A stretch of 64,000 nucleotides of DNA from Gemella morbillorum (GTDB lineage: Bacteria; Bacillota; Bacilli; Staphylococcales; Gemellaceae), in contig NZ_LS483440.1 in NCBI RefSeq assembly GCF_900476045.1, positions 1,178,001 through 1,242,000 of the forward strand, read 5' to 3'. Below the pieces are notes generated by a model, which was given only the letters and a program-made list of their open reading frames with translations, was not told where the DNA came from and did not search any database. Every line of letters starts with the position of its first letter. Within the stretch, counting starts at the first letter, position 1. A program made the translations under genes and the position numbers. Below are positions 27,466-37,258 of the stretch, in pieces.

Positions 27466-28353
27466 TTATCTTCTAGTTAGTACAACTACTGCCGATAAAA
27501 TAGCCATTGCACCTAATAAATCTAACGCTCCAAATGTTGTTCCTAGTAGTAAAAATGAAAACACAATTGCTGCTATCGGTTCGAAGCATCCGATAATACT
27601 CCCCATTACTGCTCCTATTAGTCTTACCCCTTCAAGATACAAACTAAACGAAGCTATAGTTCCTATTAAAATAACTCCACTCATACATAAAAAATCTAAA
27701 AAGCTAAAGTTTTCTGGAATATAGAAACTTCCTGTCCCCACATATACGACTACCCCTGCTATTAAGAGTCCCTATGCCATAATAGGCATCACTCCATATT
27801 TAGTAGTTAAACGTATTGAAGAAATATTATAACTTGCTAAACCTACAGCAGAAAATATTCCCCAAAATAATCCAAGTGTTAAAATATTTAATTTACTAAA
27901 ATCTAAATGTGTTGCCATTAAAACAACCCCAAAAAGTGAAGCAAGTATTGCGACAACCTCGCGTGGCATAGGTAATCTTTTATTAACGAAACAATAGTAG
28001 ACCATTATCATCACTGGACCAGTAAATTGAATTACTGTTGCCATTCCTACATTAGTATATTTTATTGCTAAAAAATATGTTCCTTGACATATTAATAAAC
28101 CCAGAAAGGAAAAATTCATAAGGCTTAAAATATCTTTTTTATCACTAAAAACCTTCAACAGCGAATCTTTACTTTTAAAAAGTAAAATTAGCACTAATAT
28201 CAGTCCAGAATAAAATAATCTTGTCGAAATAACCCACTTAGAGTCCAACTTAGAAATATTTAATAAATACTCCCCTAATACGCCAGAAAGCCCCCAACAA
28301 GCGGCTCCTAATATCGTTAATAGCGCACCCTTTTGCATTGTACTCAACTTCAT
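27466..28353 (-). pseudogene. EamA/DMT-family transporter interrupted by an in-frame amber codon
   Basis: Encodes a ten-helix drug/metabolite transporter (EamA family) in two pieces. The 5' piece (27772-28353, 193 aa) covers the first EamA repeat and part of the second and ends TTKYGVMPIMA. After one TAG at 27772-27774 the same frame continues GLLIAGVVVYVGTGSFYIPEN to 27466. No bases are gained or lost. Family members usually carry Trp at this point (W-G-x-L/I), so a TGG-to-TAG change is the simplest cause. The rest of the frame is undamaged, so the loss is recent, tolerated by suppression, or a read error. It overlaps nothing and lies just downstream of the MenF-like gene. Confidence 0.85.
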
Positions 28354-28361
28354 ACTTCCTC

Positions 28362-29690
28362 CTAGTGATCAAACAACTCTAAATTAGATTTTACTGTCTG
28401 ATTGGATTTTTCTACAACTTTATCGTATGTGTCATCCTTCGATAACAAAATACTTGTAAATAATGTAATCATATTTTTCTGTGCAACCATCATACTTCCA
28501 CAAGTATAAAATTTTGCATCCATATTGTTAGTAATATACCCAAATGGAGAATACCAGAATCCGTAGTCTATTCTATTATTCTTTTCAAAAAACTCTCTTG
28601 CAATATCCTCTGGATATCCTTTGATAAGTGGAATAGGATACAATAGACTTAACGCTTTAATTGCTTTTTGATTATCTTCAATCTTAGCTTTTAAAACAGA
28701 ATAGACATCTAATCTTTTACCCATAAGAACTTTGTCAGCAACAACATCAAAATGAGTCTCAAAATTCTCTGTAAAACTGTCTCTATAATCTCTTATTATC
28801 TCTTCTTCATCAAACAAAATTGAGAAATTATTATTAAATAAATTCTCTTGTTTAAAATATAACTGTGCTTTTAGTTCCATATTTGTATAATCTAATGAAA
28901 CAAGTGGGTTTGTAGTTATAAATAAACTTTTTTTCGATTCAAATGCGATAAAATATCTATTTTTTCCTAATAAATATTTTGTGATTGCCCCTAGTGATGT
29001 ATTATTTTCCAATAAAATTAAGTTTTTTCGTGACAATACTATTCTTTTTAACTCTTCTTTTTCTATCTGAAGAAGAGCGGCTCTTATGTTTTCTTGCCAA
29101 GTTTCAGGATATATATCTCTTACAACAGATATATGTGGTTCATTTGGTTGTTCTTTATACTCATCTAGTTTTTCTAAAAATTCTACTCGTTCATGCCATA
29201 ATTTTGTAAAATCTTTTTCTTCTCTCATATTAAAGAACAACGTAATATAAACATACTCTTCTTTAAATACTGCTAATATCCCAGGTACAACAAACGTGGT
29301 ATCACTAAAATCTATCCATTCCTGACTGTTTCTATTGTTTCCATCAGAAATTCCACCATATATTCCAAAATATTCCTCATCATGTTCGTCAATTTCTAAA
29401 ATACTTGTCTGGGCCTTTAATTCCTCAAACCCAGACAGAATACTATTATTATCAAAACTTGTTAAGAAATCATTAGAATCTAAAAACCATGTTGTTTCAT
29501 ACCCTATACCAATTATAGCTGTCTTCGTATCCGGTGTTCTTATAATGAACCTTTCTCCTCTTTTACAAGAAAACAGACCAATAAATTGTGATTCGCTAAA
29601 TGTCTTTTCTATTTTGAATTTTACTACTAACTTGTCATCAAGAACTACATCACTAAAATTATAATTTATAATCCTCTGATAATCATTCAT
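28362..29690 (-). CDS. Degenerate chorismate-binding (MenF/isochorismate synthase-like) protein
   Basis: A 442-aa protein whose C-terminal ~250 residues follow the chorismate-utilising fold of isochorismate synthase: TWQENIRAALLQIEKEELKRIVLSRKN (start of the domain), then LLYPIPLIKGYPED, DYGFWYSPFGYI and CGSMMVAQKNMITLF. The catalytic positions are eroded. HPTPAVGG reads YPIPLIKG (351-358), the IRSALI strand reads CGSMMV (397-402), the GAGIV strand reads TSILL, the metal-binding ETxxKxxP helix reads KSNQTVKSN, and the EALAGT motif is unrecognisable (MELKAQL). I expect no isochorismate synthase activity. No other menaquinone genes are nearby. It sits 5 bases after the NagB-like gene in the same direction, suggesting a joint role. 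Confidence 0.72.
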   Translation of the reverse strand: MNDYQRIINYNFSDVVLDDKLVVKFKIEKTFSESQFIGLFSCKRGERFIIRTPDTKTAIIGIGYETTWFLDSNDFLTSFDNNSILSGFEELKAQTSILEIDEHDEEYFGIYGGISDGNNRNSQEWIDFSDTTFVVPGILAVFKEEYVYITLFFNMREEKDFTKLWHERVEFLEKLDEYKEQPNEPHISVVRDIYPETWQENIRAALLQIEKEELKRIVLSRKNLILLENNTSLGAITKYLLGKNRYFIAFESKKSLFITTNPLVSLDYTNMELKAQLYFKQENLFNNNFSILFDEEEIIRDYRDSFTENFETHFDVVADKVLMGKRLDVYSVLKAKIEDNQKAIKALSLLYPIPLIKGYPEDIAREFFEKNNRIDYGFWYSPFGYITNNMDAKFYTCGSMMVAQKNMITLFTSILLSKDDTYDKVVEKSNQTVKSNLELFDH

Positions 29691-29695
29691 AACTA

Positions 29696-30529
29696 CTACC
29701 TATCCTCTGCTTTTTCCTCGTTTTTCGCAGCCTCTTCTTGTTCTTTTTCTACACGAAGTTTTGCTTCCTGCTGTCTTTGTCTATGTTTTATTAAACGATT
29801 AACTTCCTCTTCTGATTTATAACTTGCTTCTTTATCTGTAAAAATAATTAGATTTTTGTGCTCATTTAGTATAGATAAAATTGTTTTATTTTCTGTATCT
29901 TCATTTTCAAAAAGTTCAGCTATATACTTTCTTTTATCTGCACCTAAAACTACAACAAATAAATGTCTAGCCGCCATAAGATTTTCATATCCTATACTAA
30001 CTAACTTATTGCCTTTAATTTCCATACCAGAAGCACGTAGTTGGTCTCTTTCTTCATCAGAAAATTCTACCAAGTGAATATCTTTATTGTCTTCTGTTGC
30101 ATATCGATAATCTAGTATCCCACCATCTGCACCTAGAAAAACAATTGCAACATCTATAGGATTTTCTTCTAATACTTCTTTATATTTCTCCAAATCTTCT
30201 GTACTATTTTCACTATCTAGACACTCTGAATAATATACATTTTTCATATCTACATCTAGTTTTTTCAGTAATTCAAGTCGAGCAAAACGATATAAACCAA
30301 AGCTTTCTTCTATGTCTATGTCTGCAAATTCCCTTTGTCCTAACATAATAACATGTTTATAACTATATTTACCCATTTTATTATCATCAATCATTCTATT
30401 AGTAAACTGGGTATTGATTATATGCTCTGGTAAACTTATTACCGCTCCATCCTCTAAATTCTTTTCAAATTCATCATACATTCTATTTAGAACCGCTGTT
30501 TCACTATTACATACTATATATTTCACCAT
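29696..30529 (-). CDS. Degenerate NagB/6-phosphogluconolactonase-fold protein with charged coiled-coil tail
   Basis: A 277-aa protein. Residues 1-225 resemble the glucosamine-6-phosphate isomerase/6-phosphogluconolactonase fold: VAIVFLGADGGILDYRYA corresponds to the LGIGxDGHIGFNEP motif, and LVSIGYENLMAARHLFVVVLGADKRKYI to the TxGxxxIxxAxxIxxxxxGxxKAxxI segment. The active-site Asp/His/Glu residues and the phosphate loop are not conserved (DGG replaces DGH; no GxTP loop). The C-terminal ~50 residues are almost all Glu/Lys/Arg/Gln, a probable coiled coil. The ATG at 30529 has a strong GGAGGTGAA site. Downstream partner is the MenF-like protein, 5 bases away. Function unknown. Confidence 0.65.
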   Translation of the reverse strand: MVKYIVCNSETAVLNRMYDEFEKNLEDGAVISLPEHIINTQFTNRMIDDNKMGKYSYKHVIMLGQREFADIDIEESFGLYRFARLELLKKLDVDMKNVYYSECLDSENSTEDLEKYKEVLEENPIDVAIVFLGADGGILDYRYATEDNKDIHLVEFSDEERDQLRASGMEIKGNKLVSIGYENLMAARHLFVVVLGADKRKYIAELFENEDTENKTILSILNEHKNLIIFTDKEASYKSEEEVNRLIKHRQRQQEAKLRVEKEQEEAAKNEEKAEDR

Positions 30530-30690
30530 TTCACCTCCGATTAAATCCTCTTCATTTTAACAACTATTATATCATATTTAGTAAAGAGTAACAATGTTAG
30601 CATATTCATTTACCTACAAAATTAATATCCCACTATTAAATTTCCTTGTATTTAATATAAATAGGCACTTATTGTTTAACATATAACTCT

Positions 30691-33600
30691 TTATTCTACC
30701 TCTATTAGTTTTGACAATGTATAAGAATAAATATAAGTTTTAACATTTTTTAAATTATAATAATCCTCAACTGCATCTTTATATATTTTCAACTGTTCTT
30801 TATGTCGTTCTATTAAGATTTTCTCAGCATCTTTTCCTACAACATTATCAGTTTTATAGTCTACAATAAAGGCATTATTTTCATCTTCTCTAACTAATAA
30901 ATCCACTATCCCTTGTAGGATAACTTCAGATTCACTCATACTATCGTTATACAACTCACTTGCTTTTTTCATAGTCGTAAATGTTACTTCTGCTTGACAA
31001 TTTTGAGCAACTTTTATTTTATCCATAAAGTCATTAGTTATAAAGCTAGAAATTCTCTCATTATCAATATCGTTATCTATAAGACTATAATCATCTTCTG
31101 TCAAGATTCTTTTTTCCTTAATGTCGGTTAATAGATTTCCTGTTTTTATTAGACTGTCTAAATAACTATTAACATCTTCAATTTTGATATTATTACGAAT
31201 ATCATTAATAATTCTTTCAAAAAGCTTATGAATTACATTTCCCTTTAAAATAGCTTTATTTGCTGCTGTCTTATTTAAAGTAGATAATTTTAGATAATTT
31301 GTTTCTTTTGTTTTAGAATCATGGCTTTCATAATTATTATTTATTTTTTTCAATGAACTATAAGATGTCTTAGCTGGGAAAATCTTATTTTGAACTTCAA
31401 TAGACTTTTCACTATTATCTAACTCTTGATGTTTTATTTTAAACTTCTTATAAAAATCACTCAAATCAAAATCTGTATCAACATACTTTTGTTCATCTTT
31501 TTCTTCTGTGAGAGAATACTCTGTAATGTTAGCTTCTCTTTCATTTTCAAAAAGGAATTCTCCATAGTTACTTAAAACATTATTTAATATTTTTTCAAAA
31601 TTATCCTCTTCCAATAATGCTTGATATATACTTTTATCCGCAGCTTTTTCATTTTGAAGTTCTATACCATTCGGGCTAACTAAATAAAGTATCTTTTCTG
31701 TACGTGTTAAGGCTACATATAAATTACGAACTTCTTCTTCTCTTTCTCGCAATTTTATTAAAATACTATTAAGTTTATATAAACTCTCAAAATAATCCTT
31801 ATCCTGAAGTAAAATATTGTACTTTTGAATAAAGTTATCAATATTAATGCTAAAGCCAAAATTCTCAGTAAATAATACTTCCCCACTGTAACCTTTTTTA
31901 TTAAAAGAAGTATCAAGATCAGCAACAAAAACTTCTTTATATTCTAACCCTTTAGAAATATGAATCGTAGATAATGTTACACTATTATTTGGTGTTCTTT
32001 TCTTTGTTTCAAAAACTTCATCATCTTTTATATTTTTCAAATATTGTACAAAACCACTTAACTTATTGTCTGTATTTTCATACTCTTGCACAAGATCTAT
32101 AAAATTCTCATAATAATCTACTTCATCATCATTAATATCGATTGTTACTAAATAGTTTACAAAATCAATATCTGATACAATTCTTTCTAAAATATCCGAT
32201 AACGAATTATTTAAACTAAAATCCAGCCACTTATTCAACAAGTTTACCGTATTTTTGCTTTTAACAGAATTGCTTAATGCTAGTTTTTCAAATAATGTTT
32301 TACCATTATTTAACGATAGATTTAATAATTCGTCGTTGCTATAATCAAAAATCTCACTATGCAACAAAGCAATTAGACTTGCATCACGCGTTGTATTATC
32401 TAAAAATCTAAACAAATTATACAATATATTAAAACAATTTGATGTCGTAAACCCTACTTTTTCTTTAAAAAATAATGGTATATTATATTTAGAAAAAATT
32501 TGTTTATATGTCGTCATTTTTGTACTATTACGAACTAAGATGGCATAGTCACTATAGTTTTTCCCGTTTTTTACTCCATTTAATATCTCATAAGCTATAT
32601 TTTCTATTGATTGCACTCTATACTCTTTTTTATCATCTAACTTTTCTTTTGTAAAATAATCTATTTTACCATTTATCAGTTGTGTTGGTATTACATTTAC
32701 TTGCTTTTCTTTAACACTTGGATAATAAAGTGCACTTTGTTCATCATAACTTACTCCAGCATTTTTGTCTCCCATTAGACGATTAAATACATAGTTACTA
32801 CTTTTTAAAATATTTTCATCGCTTCGGAAATTTTCTTTTAACACTACACAAACACCTTCCGCTTCATCAGAAATAGCGTAGTCTATATTAGCATCATAAT
32901 TTTTTATATCCAGTTGTTTATAACTATTATATTTTTCTTCAAAAAGGTCTGGATTAGATCCCCTAAAACCATAGATAGCTTGCTTCACATCCCCTACTCT
33001 AAAGAATTTGGTATTTTCTCCTTTTATTAAGTTAAGGATATATTCTTGAAGATTATTATTATCTTGATATTCGTCAACATAAATTTCTAAAAAATGATTT
33101 CGATAATACTCTGCCGCTTCGCTAAGCACTATTTTCCCATTTTCTATTTTAGTTAATGCCTTTATTGCAAGATGGTTCAAATCTGAAAAATCTAAAAAGT
33201 TAAGTTCTCTTTTTCTTTTTAAAAACTCATTGTGTAATTCTAATAGAGTTGTTTGATAGGCTGTTGAAAAAGTATCTAATTTTTTAGCTGTTTGGAACAT
33301 ACTGTAGTAATTATTTAAATCATTAAATATATTATTTAATAATGTTGCATCATATATATTATCATTTTTGTTTAATTCATTGCCCAAAGAATTAATAATA
33401 TTGTCTAAACATTGCTCTTGCTCAAGTATACTTGTAGAAATATTTACATCATTTTCTATAAAGTATTTTCTAATTTTTTCTTTTTTATTATCGTCAAGTA
33501 GACTTTTGCTAAGATATCTTTCTACAATGTTTCCGTTATCTTTTTTAACAAGAAAATTTTTTACATGAATTGCAAACTTTCTTGCAGTATTTAAAGATTC

Positions 33601-34335
33601 TTTTGTAGTTAGTTCTATTAATTCACTAAAGTCATCAATTACAATCCCGTTATTAAGTAGAAAATCATGCAACAAAATATTGTTATTTTTTAAGAAATCA
33701 TCTTGCAAATATTGTTCAAAATTTGGTATAGTTAGCAATTTATAATATGTATCGATTAGTGAATCTATAATATTTTTCTTGTCACCAAAAATAGTAAATA
33801 ACTCATCAGTGATAATCTTATTTTCTCGTGCAAAGCGTTCTAAAACTTCATTAGCTGAATTAATAAGCATATTTTTGCTATTAGGCAAAATGTTAAAATT
33901 AGGAGATAAATATTTCTTCGATCCTGCAATTTCTTCTTCTACTAAATAATAAAACTTTCTTAAAATATTTAAACAAAAACTATCAATAGTACTAACGTAC
34001 GCATCATTCATGAGCATACTTTGTTTTCGAAGAAATAACCTATCTTCTTCCAAACCAGAAGCTAATAAACGCTCAGTAATTTTGTTTTCAACGCGCACAA
34101 GCATATTTTTAGCTGCCGCCGTTGTAAATGTAAGCACTAATAGTTTGTCAATATCCCATCTATCTAAAGCTACTTTGCGAGCTATTCTTTCTGATAAAAC
34201 CTCTGTCTTACCACTTCCTGCCGCTGCCGCAACTAACACATCTGCTCCTGTTAACGCTATAGCTTGCCACTGTGCAGGTGTTGGAGGATATTTTTTCTTT
34301 TTTGTGAAATCATCCATTTTCTCAATCTTAATCAT
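30691..34335 (-). CDS. addA: ATP-dependent helicase/nuclease subunit A
   Basis: UvrD-type helicase with a C-terminal RecB nuclease domain; half of the AddAB complex that resects double-strand breaks for RecA. The 1214-aa protein has the Q motif TPAQWQAI (19-26), Walker A AAAAGSGKTEVL (GSGKT at 40-44), Walker B YVDEYQDNN, and GDVKQAIYGFRGSNPDLF. The helicase arginine-finger motif is LYVALTRTEKILYLV. The nuclease motif is GIVDLL (1142-1147) with DYKTD (1159-1163), preceded by GNVIHKLFERI. The usual upstream partner addB is absent here; the neighbouring gene is a divergent phosphoesterase. The gene is strikingly AT-rich but intact. Confidence 0.95.
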   Translation of the reverse strand: MIKIEKMDDFTKKKKYPPTPAQWQAIALTGADVLVAAAAGSGKTEVLSERIARKVALDRWDIDKLLVLTFTTAAAKNMLVRVENKITERLLASGLEEDRLFLRKQSMLMNDAYVSTIDSFCLNILRKFYYLVEEEIAGSKKYLSPNFNILPNSKNMLINSANEVLERFARENKIITDELFTIFGDKKNIIDSLIDTYYKLLTIPNFEQYLQDDFLKNNNILLHDFLLNNGIVIDDFSELIELTTKESLNTARKFAIHVKNFLVKKDNGNIVERYLSKSLLDDNKKEKIRKYFIENDVNISTSILEQEQCLDNIINSLGNELNKNDNIYDATLLNNIFNDLNNYYSMFQTAKKLDTFSTAYQTTLLELHNEFLKRKRELNFLDFSDLNHLAIKALTKIENGKIVLSEAAEYYRNHFLEIYVDEYQDNNNLQEYILNLIKGENTKFFRVGDVKQAIYGFRGSNPDLFEEKYNSYKQLDIKNYDANIDYAISDEAEGVCVVLKENFRSDENILKSSNYVFNRLMGDKNAGVSYDEQSALYYPSVKEKQVNVIPTQLINGKIDYFTKEKLDDKKEYRVQSIENIAYEILNGVKNGKNYSDYAILVRNSTKMTTYKQIFSKYNIPLFFKEKVGFTTSNCFNILYNLFRFLDNTTRDASLIALLHSEIFDYSNDELLNLSLNNGKTLFEKLALSNSVKSKNTVNLLNKWLDFSLNNSLSDILERIVSDIDFVNYLVTIDINDDEVDYYENFIDLVQEYENTDNKLSGFVQYLKNIKDDEVFETKKRTPNNSVTLSTIHISKGLEYKEVFVADLDTSFNKKGYSGEVLFTENFGFSINIDNFIQKYNILLQDKDYFESLYKLNSILIKLREREEEVRNLYVALTRTEKILYLVSPNGIELQNEKAADKSIYQALLEEDNFEKILNNVLSNYGEFLFENEREANITEYSLTEEKDEQKYVDTDFDLSDFYKKFKIKHQELDNSEKSIEVQNKIFPAKTSYSSLKKINNNYESHDSKTKETNYLKLSTLNKTAANKAILKGNVIHKLFERIINDIRNNIKIEDVNSYLDSLIKTGNLLTDIKEKRILTEDDYSLIDNDIDNERISSFITNDFMDKIKVAQNCQAEVTFTTMKKASELYNDSMSESEVILQGIVDLLVREDENNAFIVDYKTDNVVGKDAEKILIERHKEQLKIYKDAVEDYYNLKNVKTYIYSYTLSKLIEVE

Positions 34336-34444
34336 AAGTTATAGTCCTCTTAATTAAATTACTCACCTTTTATTTTAACATAATTTAAGCTATATGTTAT
34401 AATATTTTTATCAGTTTATTAGACTATATAGTAAAGGTGAGAAA

Positions 34445-35284
34445 ATGAATTATAAACTTCTTGCACTTGTTCCTATAGTAGCTGCAGGTGCTTTAATAAA
34501 AAATAATAAACAATTAAAAGTAACAAACTATAATCTAGAATTTAAAAATTTACCAGAAGAATTTCATAATTTCAAAATAGCACAAGTTAGTGATATTCAC
34601 TGTGATAAAGTTGGTATAAGTGACTTATTCTTTTTAGAAAAACTACGTAAATTTTCTCCGGATATTATCGTTATTACTGGTGATATTTTAGACAGCTATA
34701 GAAATGATATGGATATTGTCTATAATATCCTAAGCCAATTATCGGCTGTTGCTCCATGTTATTTTGTTACAGGTAATCACGAACTACGCCTGCCAAAAGA
34801 ATTTGAAGAACTAAAAAATATGTTTGAAAGACTAAATATCTCTTATCTTCATAACGAAGTTAGAAGTATCTATAAAACTAATGATAAAATAAATCTTATT
34901 GGAATTGAAGATTATAATTATTTTAAAGCAAAAGATGAACTTAATCATCGTGAAAATTTCCAAGATATTCTTAGTAAATTATCTGATAAAAATGAATTCA
35001 ACATTTTACTATCACATAGACCGGAAAAATTTGACTTCTATGTTAAAGAAAAATATAACTTAGTCTTTTCTGGACATGCACATGGTGGTCAATGGCAGAT
35101 TCCTTTTGTTGGTGGAATTTTTTCTCCAAGTCAAGGCTTCTTCCCTAAATACATACATGGTGTGTATGAAAAAGAAAACACAAAACTTGTCGTTTCTCAA
35201 GGCCTTGGAAATAGTTCTTTTCCAATTAGAATAAACAATCAAATAGAGTTAGTTTTAGTTACATTAAAAAAAGAAGCGATTTAA
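34445..35284 (+). CDS. Membrane-anchored metallophosphoesterase
   Basis: A 279-aa calcineurin-type phosphoesterase. An N-terminal hydrophobic segment (4-18, ALVPIVAAGALI) anchors it, with the catalytic domain most likely outside the membrane, as in YkuE/YpbG relatives. Metal-ligand motifs are VSDIHCD (Asp50, His52), TGDILDSY, TGNHELR, LSHRPEKFD and SGHAHGGQWQIPF, all complete. Relatives hydrolyse lipid or nucleotide phosphates (UDP-diacylglucosamine-like); the substrate is not known. The ATG at 34445 follows AAAGGTGAGAAA. It is divergent from addA and ends at a bidirectional terminator. Confidence 0.89.
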   Translation: MNYKLLALVPIVAAGALIKNNKQLKVTNYNLEFKNLPEEFHNFKIAQVSDIHCDKVGISDLFFLEKLRKFSPDIIVITGDILDSYRNDMDIVYNILSQLSAVAPCYFVTGNHELRLPKEFEELKNMFERLNISYLHNEVRSIYKTNDKINLIGIEDYNYFKAKDELNHRENFQDILSKLSDKNEFNILLSHRPEKFDFYVKEKYNLVFSGHAHGGQWQIPFVGGIFSPSQGFFPKYIHGVYEKENTKLVVSQGLGNSSFPIRINNQIELVLVTLKKEAI

Positions 35285-35304
35285 TATAATCGCTTCTTTT
35301 TTTA
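35271..35304. terminator. Bidirectional terminator
   Basis: AAGAAGCGATT (35271-35281) pairs with AATCGCTTCTT (35288-35298), followed by TTTTTAATT. The stop codon of the phosphoesterase lies in the loop. It separates two convergent genes. Confidence 0.88.
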
Positions 35305-35316
35305 ATTACGTTCTAA

Positions 35317-37125
35317 TTACTTAGAAAAATATAACTTTTCAAATTTTTCGATTTTTACTTCAAAATCATTTAGTGCAAGCTCAATTGCCTCTGGTTTAGA
35401 CATATCTACTCCTGCATTTCTTAAAACATTAATCGGATAGTCTGAGTTTCCTTTTGATAAAAACTCATCAATATAGATTTTTGCGTTTTTGCTATCCGCT
35501 AAAATCAAACGTGATAATACTTGTGCTGCTGAATATCCTGTTGCATATTGGTATACATAGTAATTATAGTAGAAATGAGGAACTCTTGCCCATTCATACT
35601 TAATTTCTTCATCATATTCAAAAGCGTCACCATAATATTTTTTTACTAAATTAAAATATTCTGTATTTAAAAATTCTGCAGTAATTGCTCCACCGTTTTG
35701 GACATGCTGATTCATTAAGTGCTCAAACTCAGCAAATTGTGTTTGACGATATACTGTTCCCACAAAACCATGTAGTGCTTCATTAAGAACTCTTAACATT
35801 CCCTCTTTATTACCTTCTTTTTCAAATTTGTTATAAAGATGCTCTGTTAATAATGCTTCATTACATGTAGAAGCTACCTCTGCAACAAAGATAGAATAAC
35901 TTCCATAAACTGCAGGTTGATTTTTGCGTGTATAATAAGAATGCATTGAGTGTCCAAGTTCGTGAATTAACGTATAAACATCATTTAATGTACCATCAAA
36001 ATTCAATAAAATAAATGGCTTAGTAGTGTATGCACCTGTTGAGTATGCACCAGAACGTTTTCCTTTATTTGGATAAATATCAATCCAACGTTCTGTAAAT
36101 GCTTTTCTCATACTATTGACATAATCTTCACCCATAGGTTTAACAGCTTCTAAAACTATGTCTCGAGCTTCTTCAAATGTAAACTTAATCGGTTCCCCTT
36201 CAACAACAGATACAGCTCTATCATAAAGTCTTAACTCATCAAGACCTTTTATTTTTTTATGAAGTTTATAATATTTATGAAGAACTGGTATTTTTTTATT
36301 AACTGTTTCTACTAGATTATCATATACTTCCTCAGGGATTAAATTTGATGATAAAGCATGATTTCTTGTTGAGGGATACTTATGAGTGTCAGCATAGAAT
36401 TTTTTAGCTTTTAGATTTCCTGCTAATGTAGACGCTAATGTATTGATATGTCTTTCAAAATAGCTATATAAAGAGAAAAATGTATTCTTTCTAAGCACCC
36501 TATCTGGATTTTCCATATATGTTCCATATGTTCCGTGTGTTAATGTATGTTTATTTCCATCTTTATCTTCTACATCTTCAAACACTACATCTGTATTATT
36601 TAACGCTCCAAAAGTTTCATCACTAGCATGTAGTGCTTCACCTGCCATCGCAATTATTCTTTCTTGTTCTGGATCTAATGTATGCGGACGTTTTTTATTG
36701 ATTTTTTCTAGGAAAAACTCATATTCTCTAAGTTCTTCTAATTCTTTTAAATAACCATTAATTAGGCTTTCATCAACAGCTAATAATTCTGGTGTGAAAA
36801 ATGACCATTCTGCAACATAGTTAGAATATAATCCATAAGTTTTAGAATATAATTCTTTAAACTCAGCGTCCGTACTATCTTGATCATTTTTACAATGAGC
36901 ATAGATAAATAACTGTTCTAATTTTTGTTCCCATTTTTCTGATGTTTTTAACACATCTAGTAATGCTTTAGCACCTTCTTTAACTTTTCCTTGATAACTT
37001 TTAATTTCTGGAAGGAACTCTTCTACTTCTTTAAATTCTCTCCAAAAATCTTCTTTAGTTGCATATATAGATTCTAAATCCCAAGTATTTTCTACTTTTT
37101 GATCTTTTCTTAGTAATTCTGCCAT
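35317..37125 (-). CDS. pepF: Oligoendopeptidase F (M3B)
   Basis: Cytoplasmic zinc oligopeptidase that degrades peptides taken up from the medium. It is 602 aa, standard for PepF. The zinc motif is HELGH (388-392) in LIHELGHSMHSYYT, with the third ligand in FVAEVASTCNEALL. The substrate-binding C-terminal motif HFYYNYYVYQYATGYSAAQVL is present. The ATG at 37125 follows AAAAAGGAGATTAAT. It is transcribed alone, with the bidirectional terminator at its 3' end. Together with pepT it suggests growth on host peptides. Identification is secure. Confidence 0.96.
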   Translation of the reverse strand: MAELLRKDQKVENTWDLESIYATKEDFWREFKEVEEFLPEIKSYQGKVKEGAKALLDVLKTSEKWEQKLEQLFIYAHCKNDQDSTDAEFKELYSKTYGLYSNYVAEWSFFTPELLAVDESLINGYLKELEELREYEFFLEKINKKRPHTLDPEQERIIAMAGEALHASDETFGALNNTDVVFEDVEDKDGNKHTLTHGTYGTYMENPDRVLRKNTFFSLYSYFERHINTLASTLAGNLKAKKFYADTHKYPSTRNHALSSNLIPEEVYDNLVETVNKKIPVLHKYYKLHKKIKGLDELRLYDRAVSVVEGEPIKFTFEEARDIVLEAVKPMGEDYVNSMRKAFTERWIDIYPNKGKRSGAYSTGAYTTKPFILLNFDGTLNDVYTLIHELGHSMHSYYTRKNQPAVYGSYSIFVAEVASTCNEALLTEHLYNKFEKEGNKEGMLRVLNEALHGFVGTVYRQTQFAEFEHLMNQHVQNGGAITAEFLNTEYFNLVKKYYGDAFEYDEEIKYEWARVPHFYYNYYVYQYATGYSAAQVLSRLILADSKNAKIYIDEFLSKGNSDYPINVLRNAGVDMSKPEAIELALNDFEVKIEKFEKLYFSK

Positions 37126-37258
37126 ATTAATCTCCTTTTTCCTATAACTTTAAAATTTTAAAAATGTATTTCACTTCTTTTCTATTATAACATAGCTTAA
37201 TTATGCTAAACATAAAATTTTAAGATATTTGCTGGTTCTTTATATTAAATAAAATACT

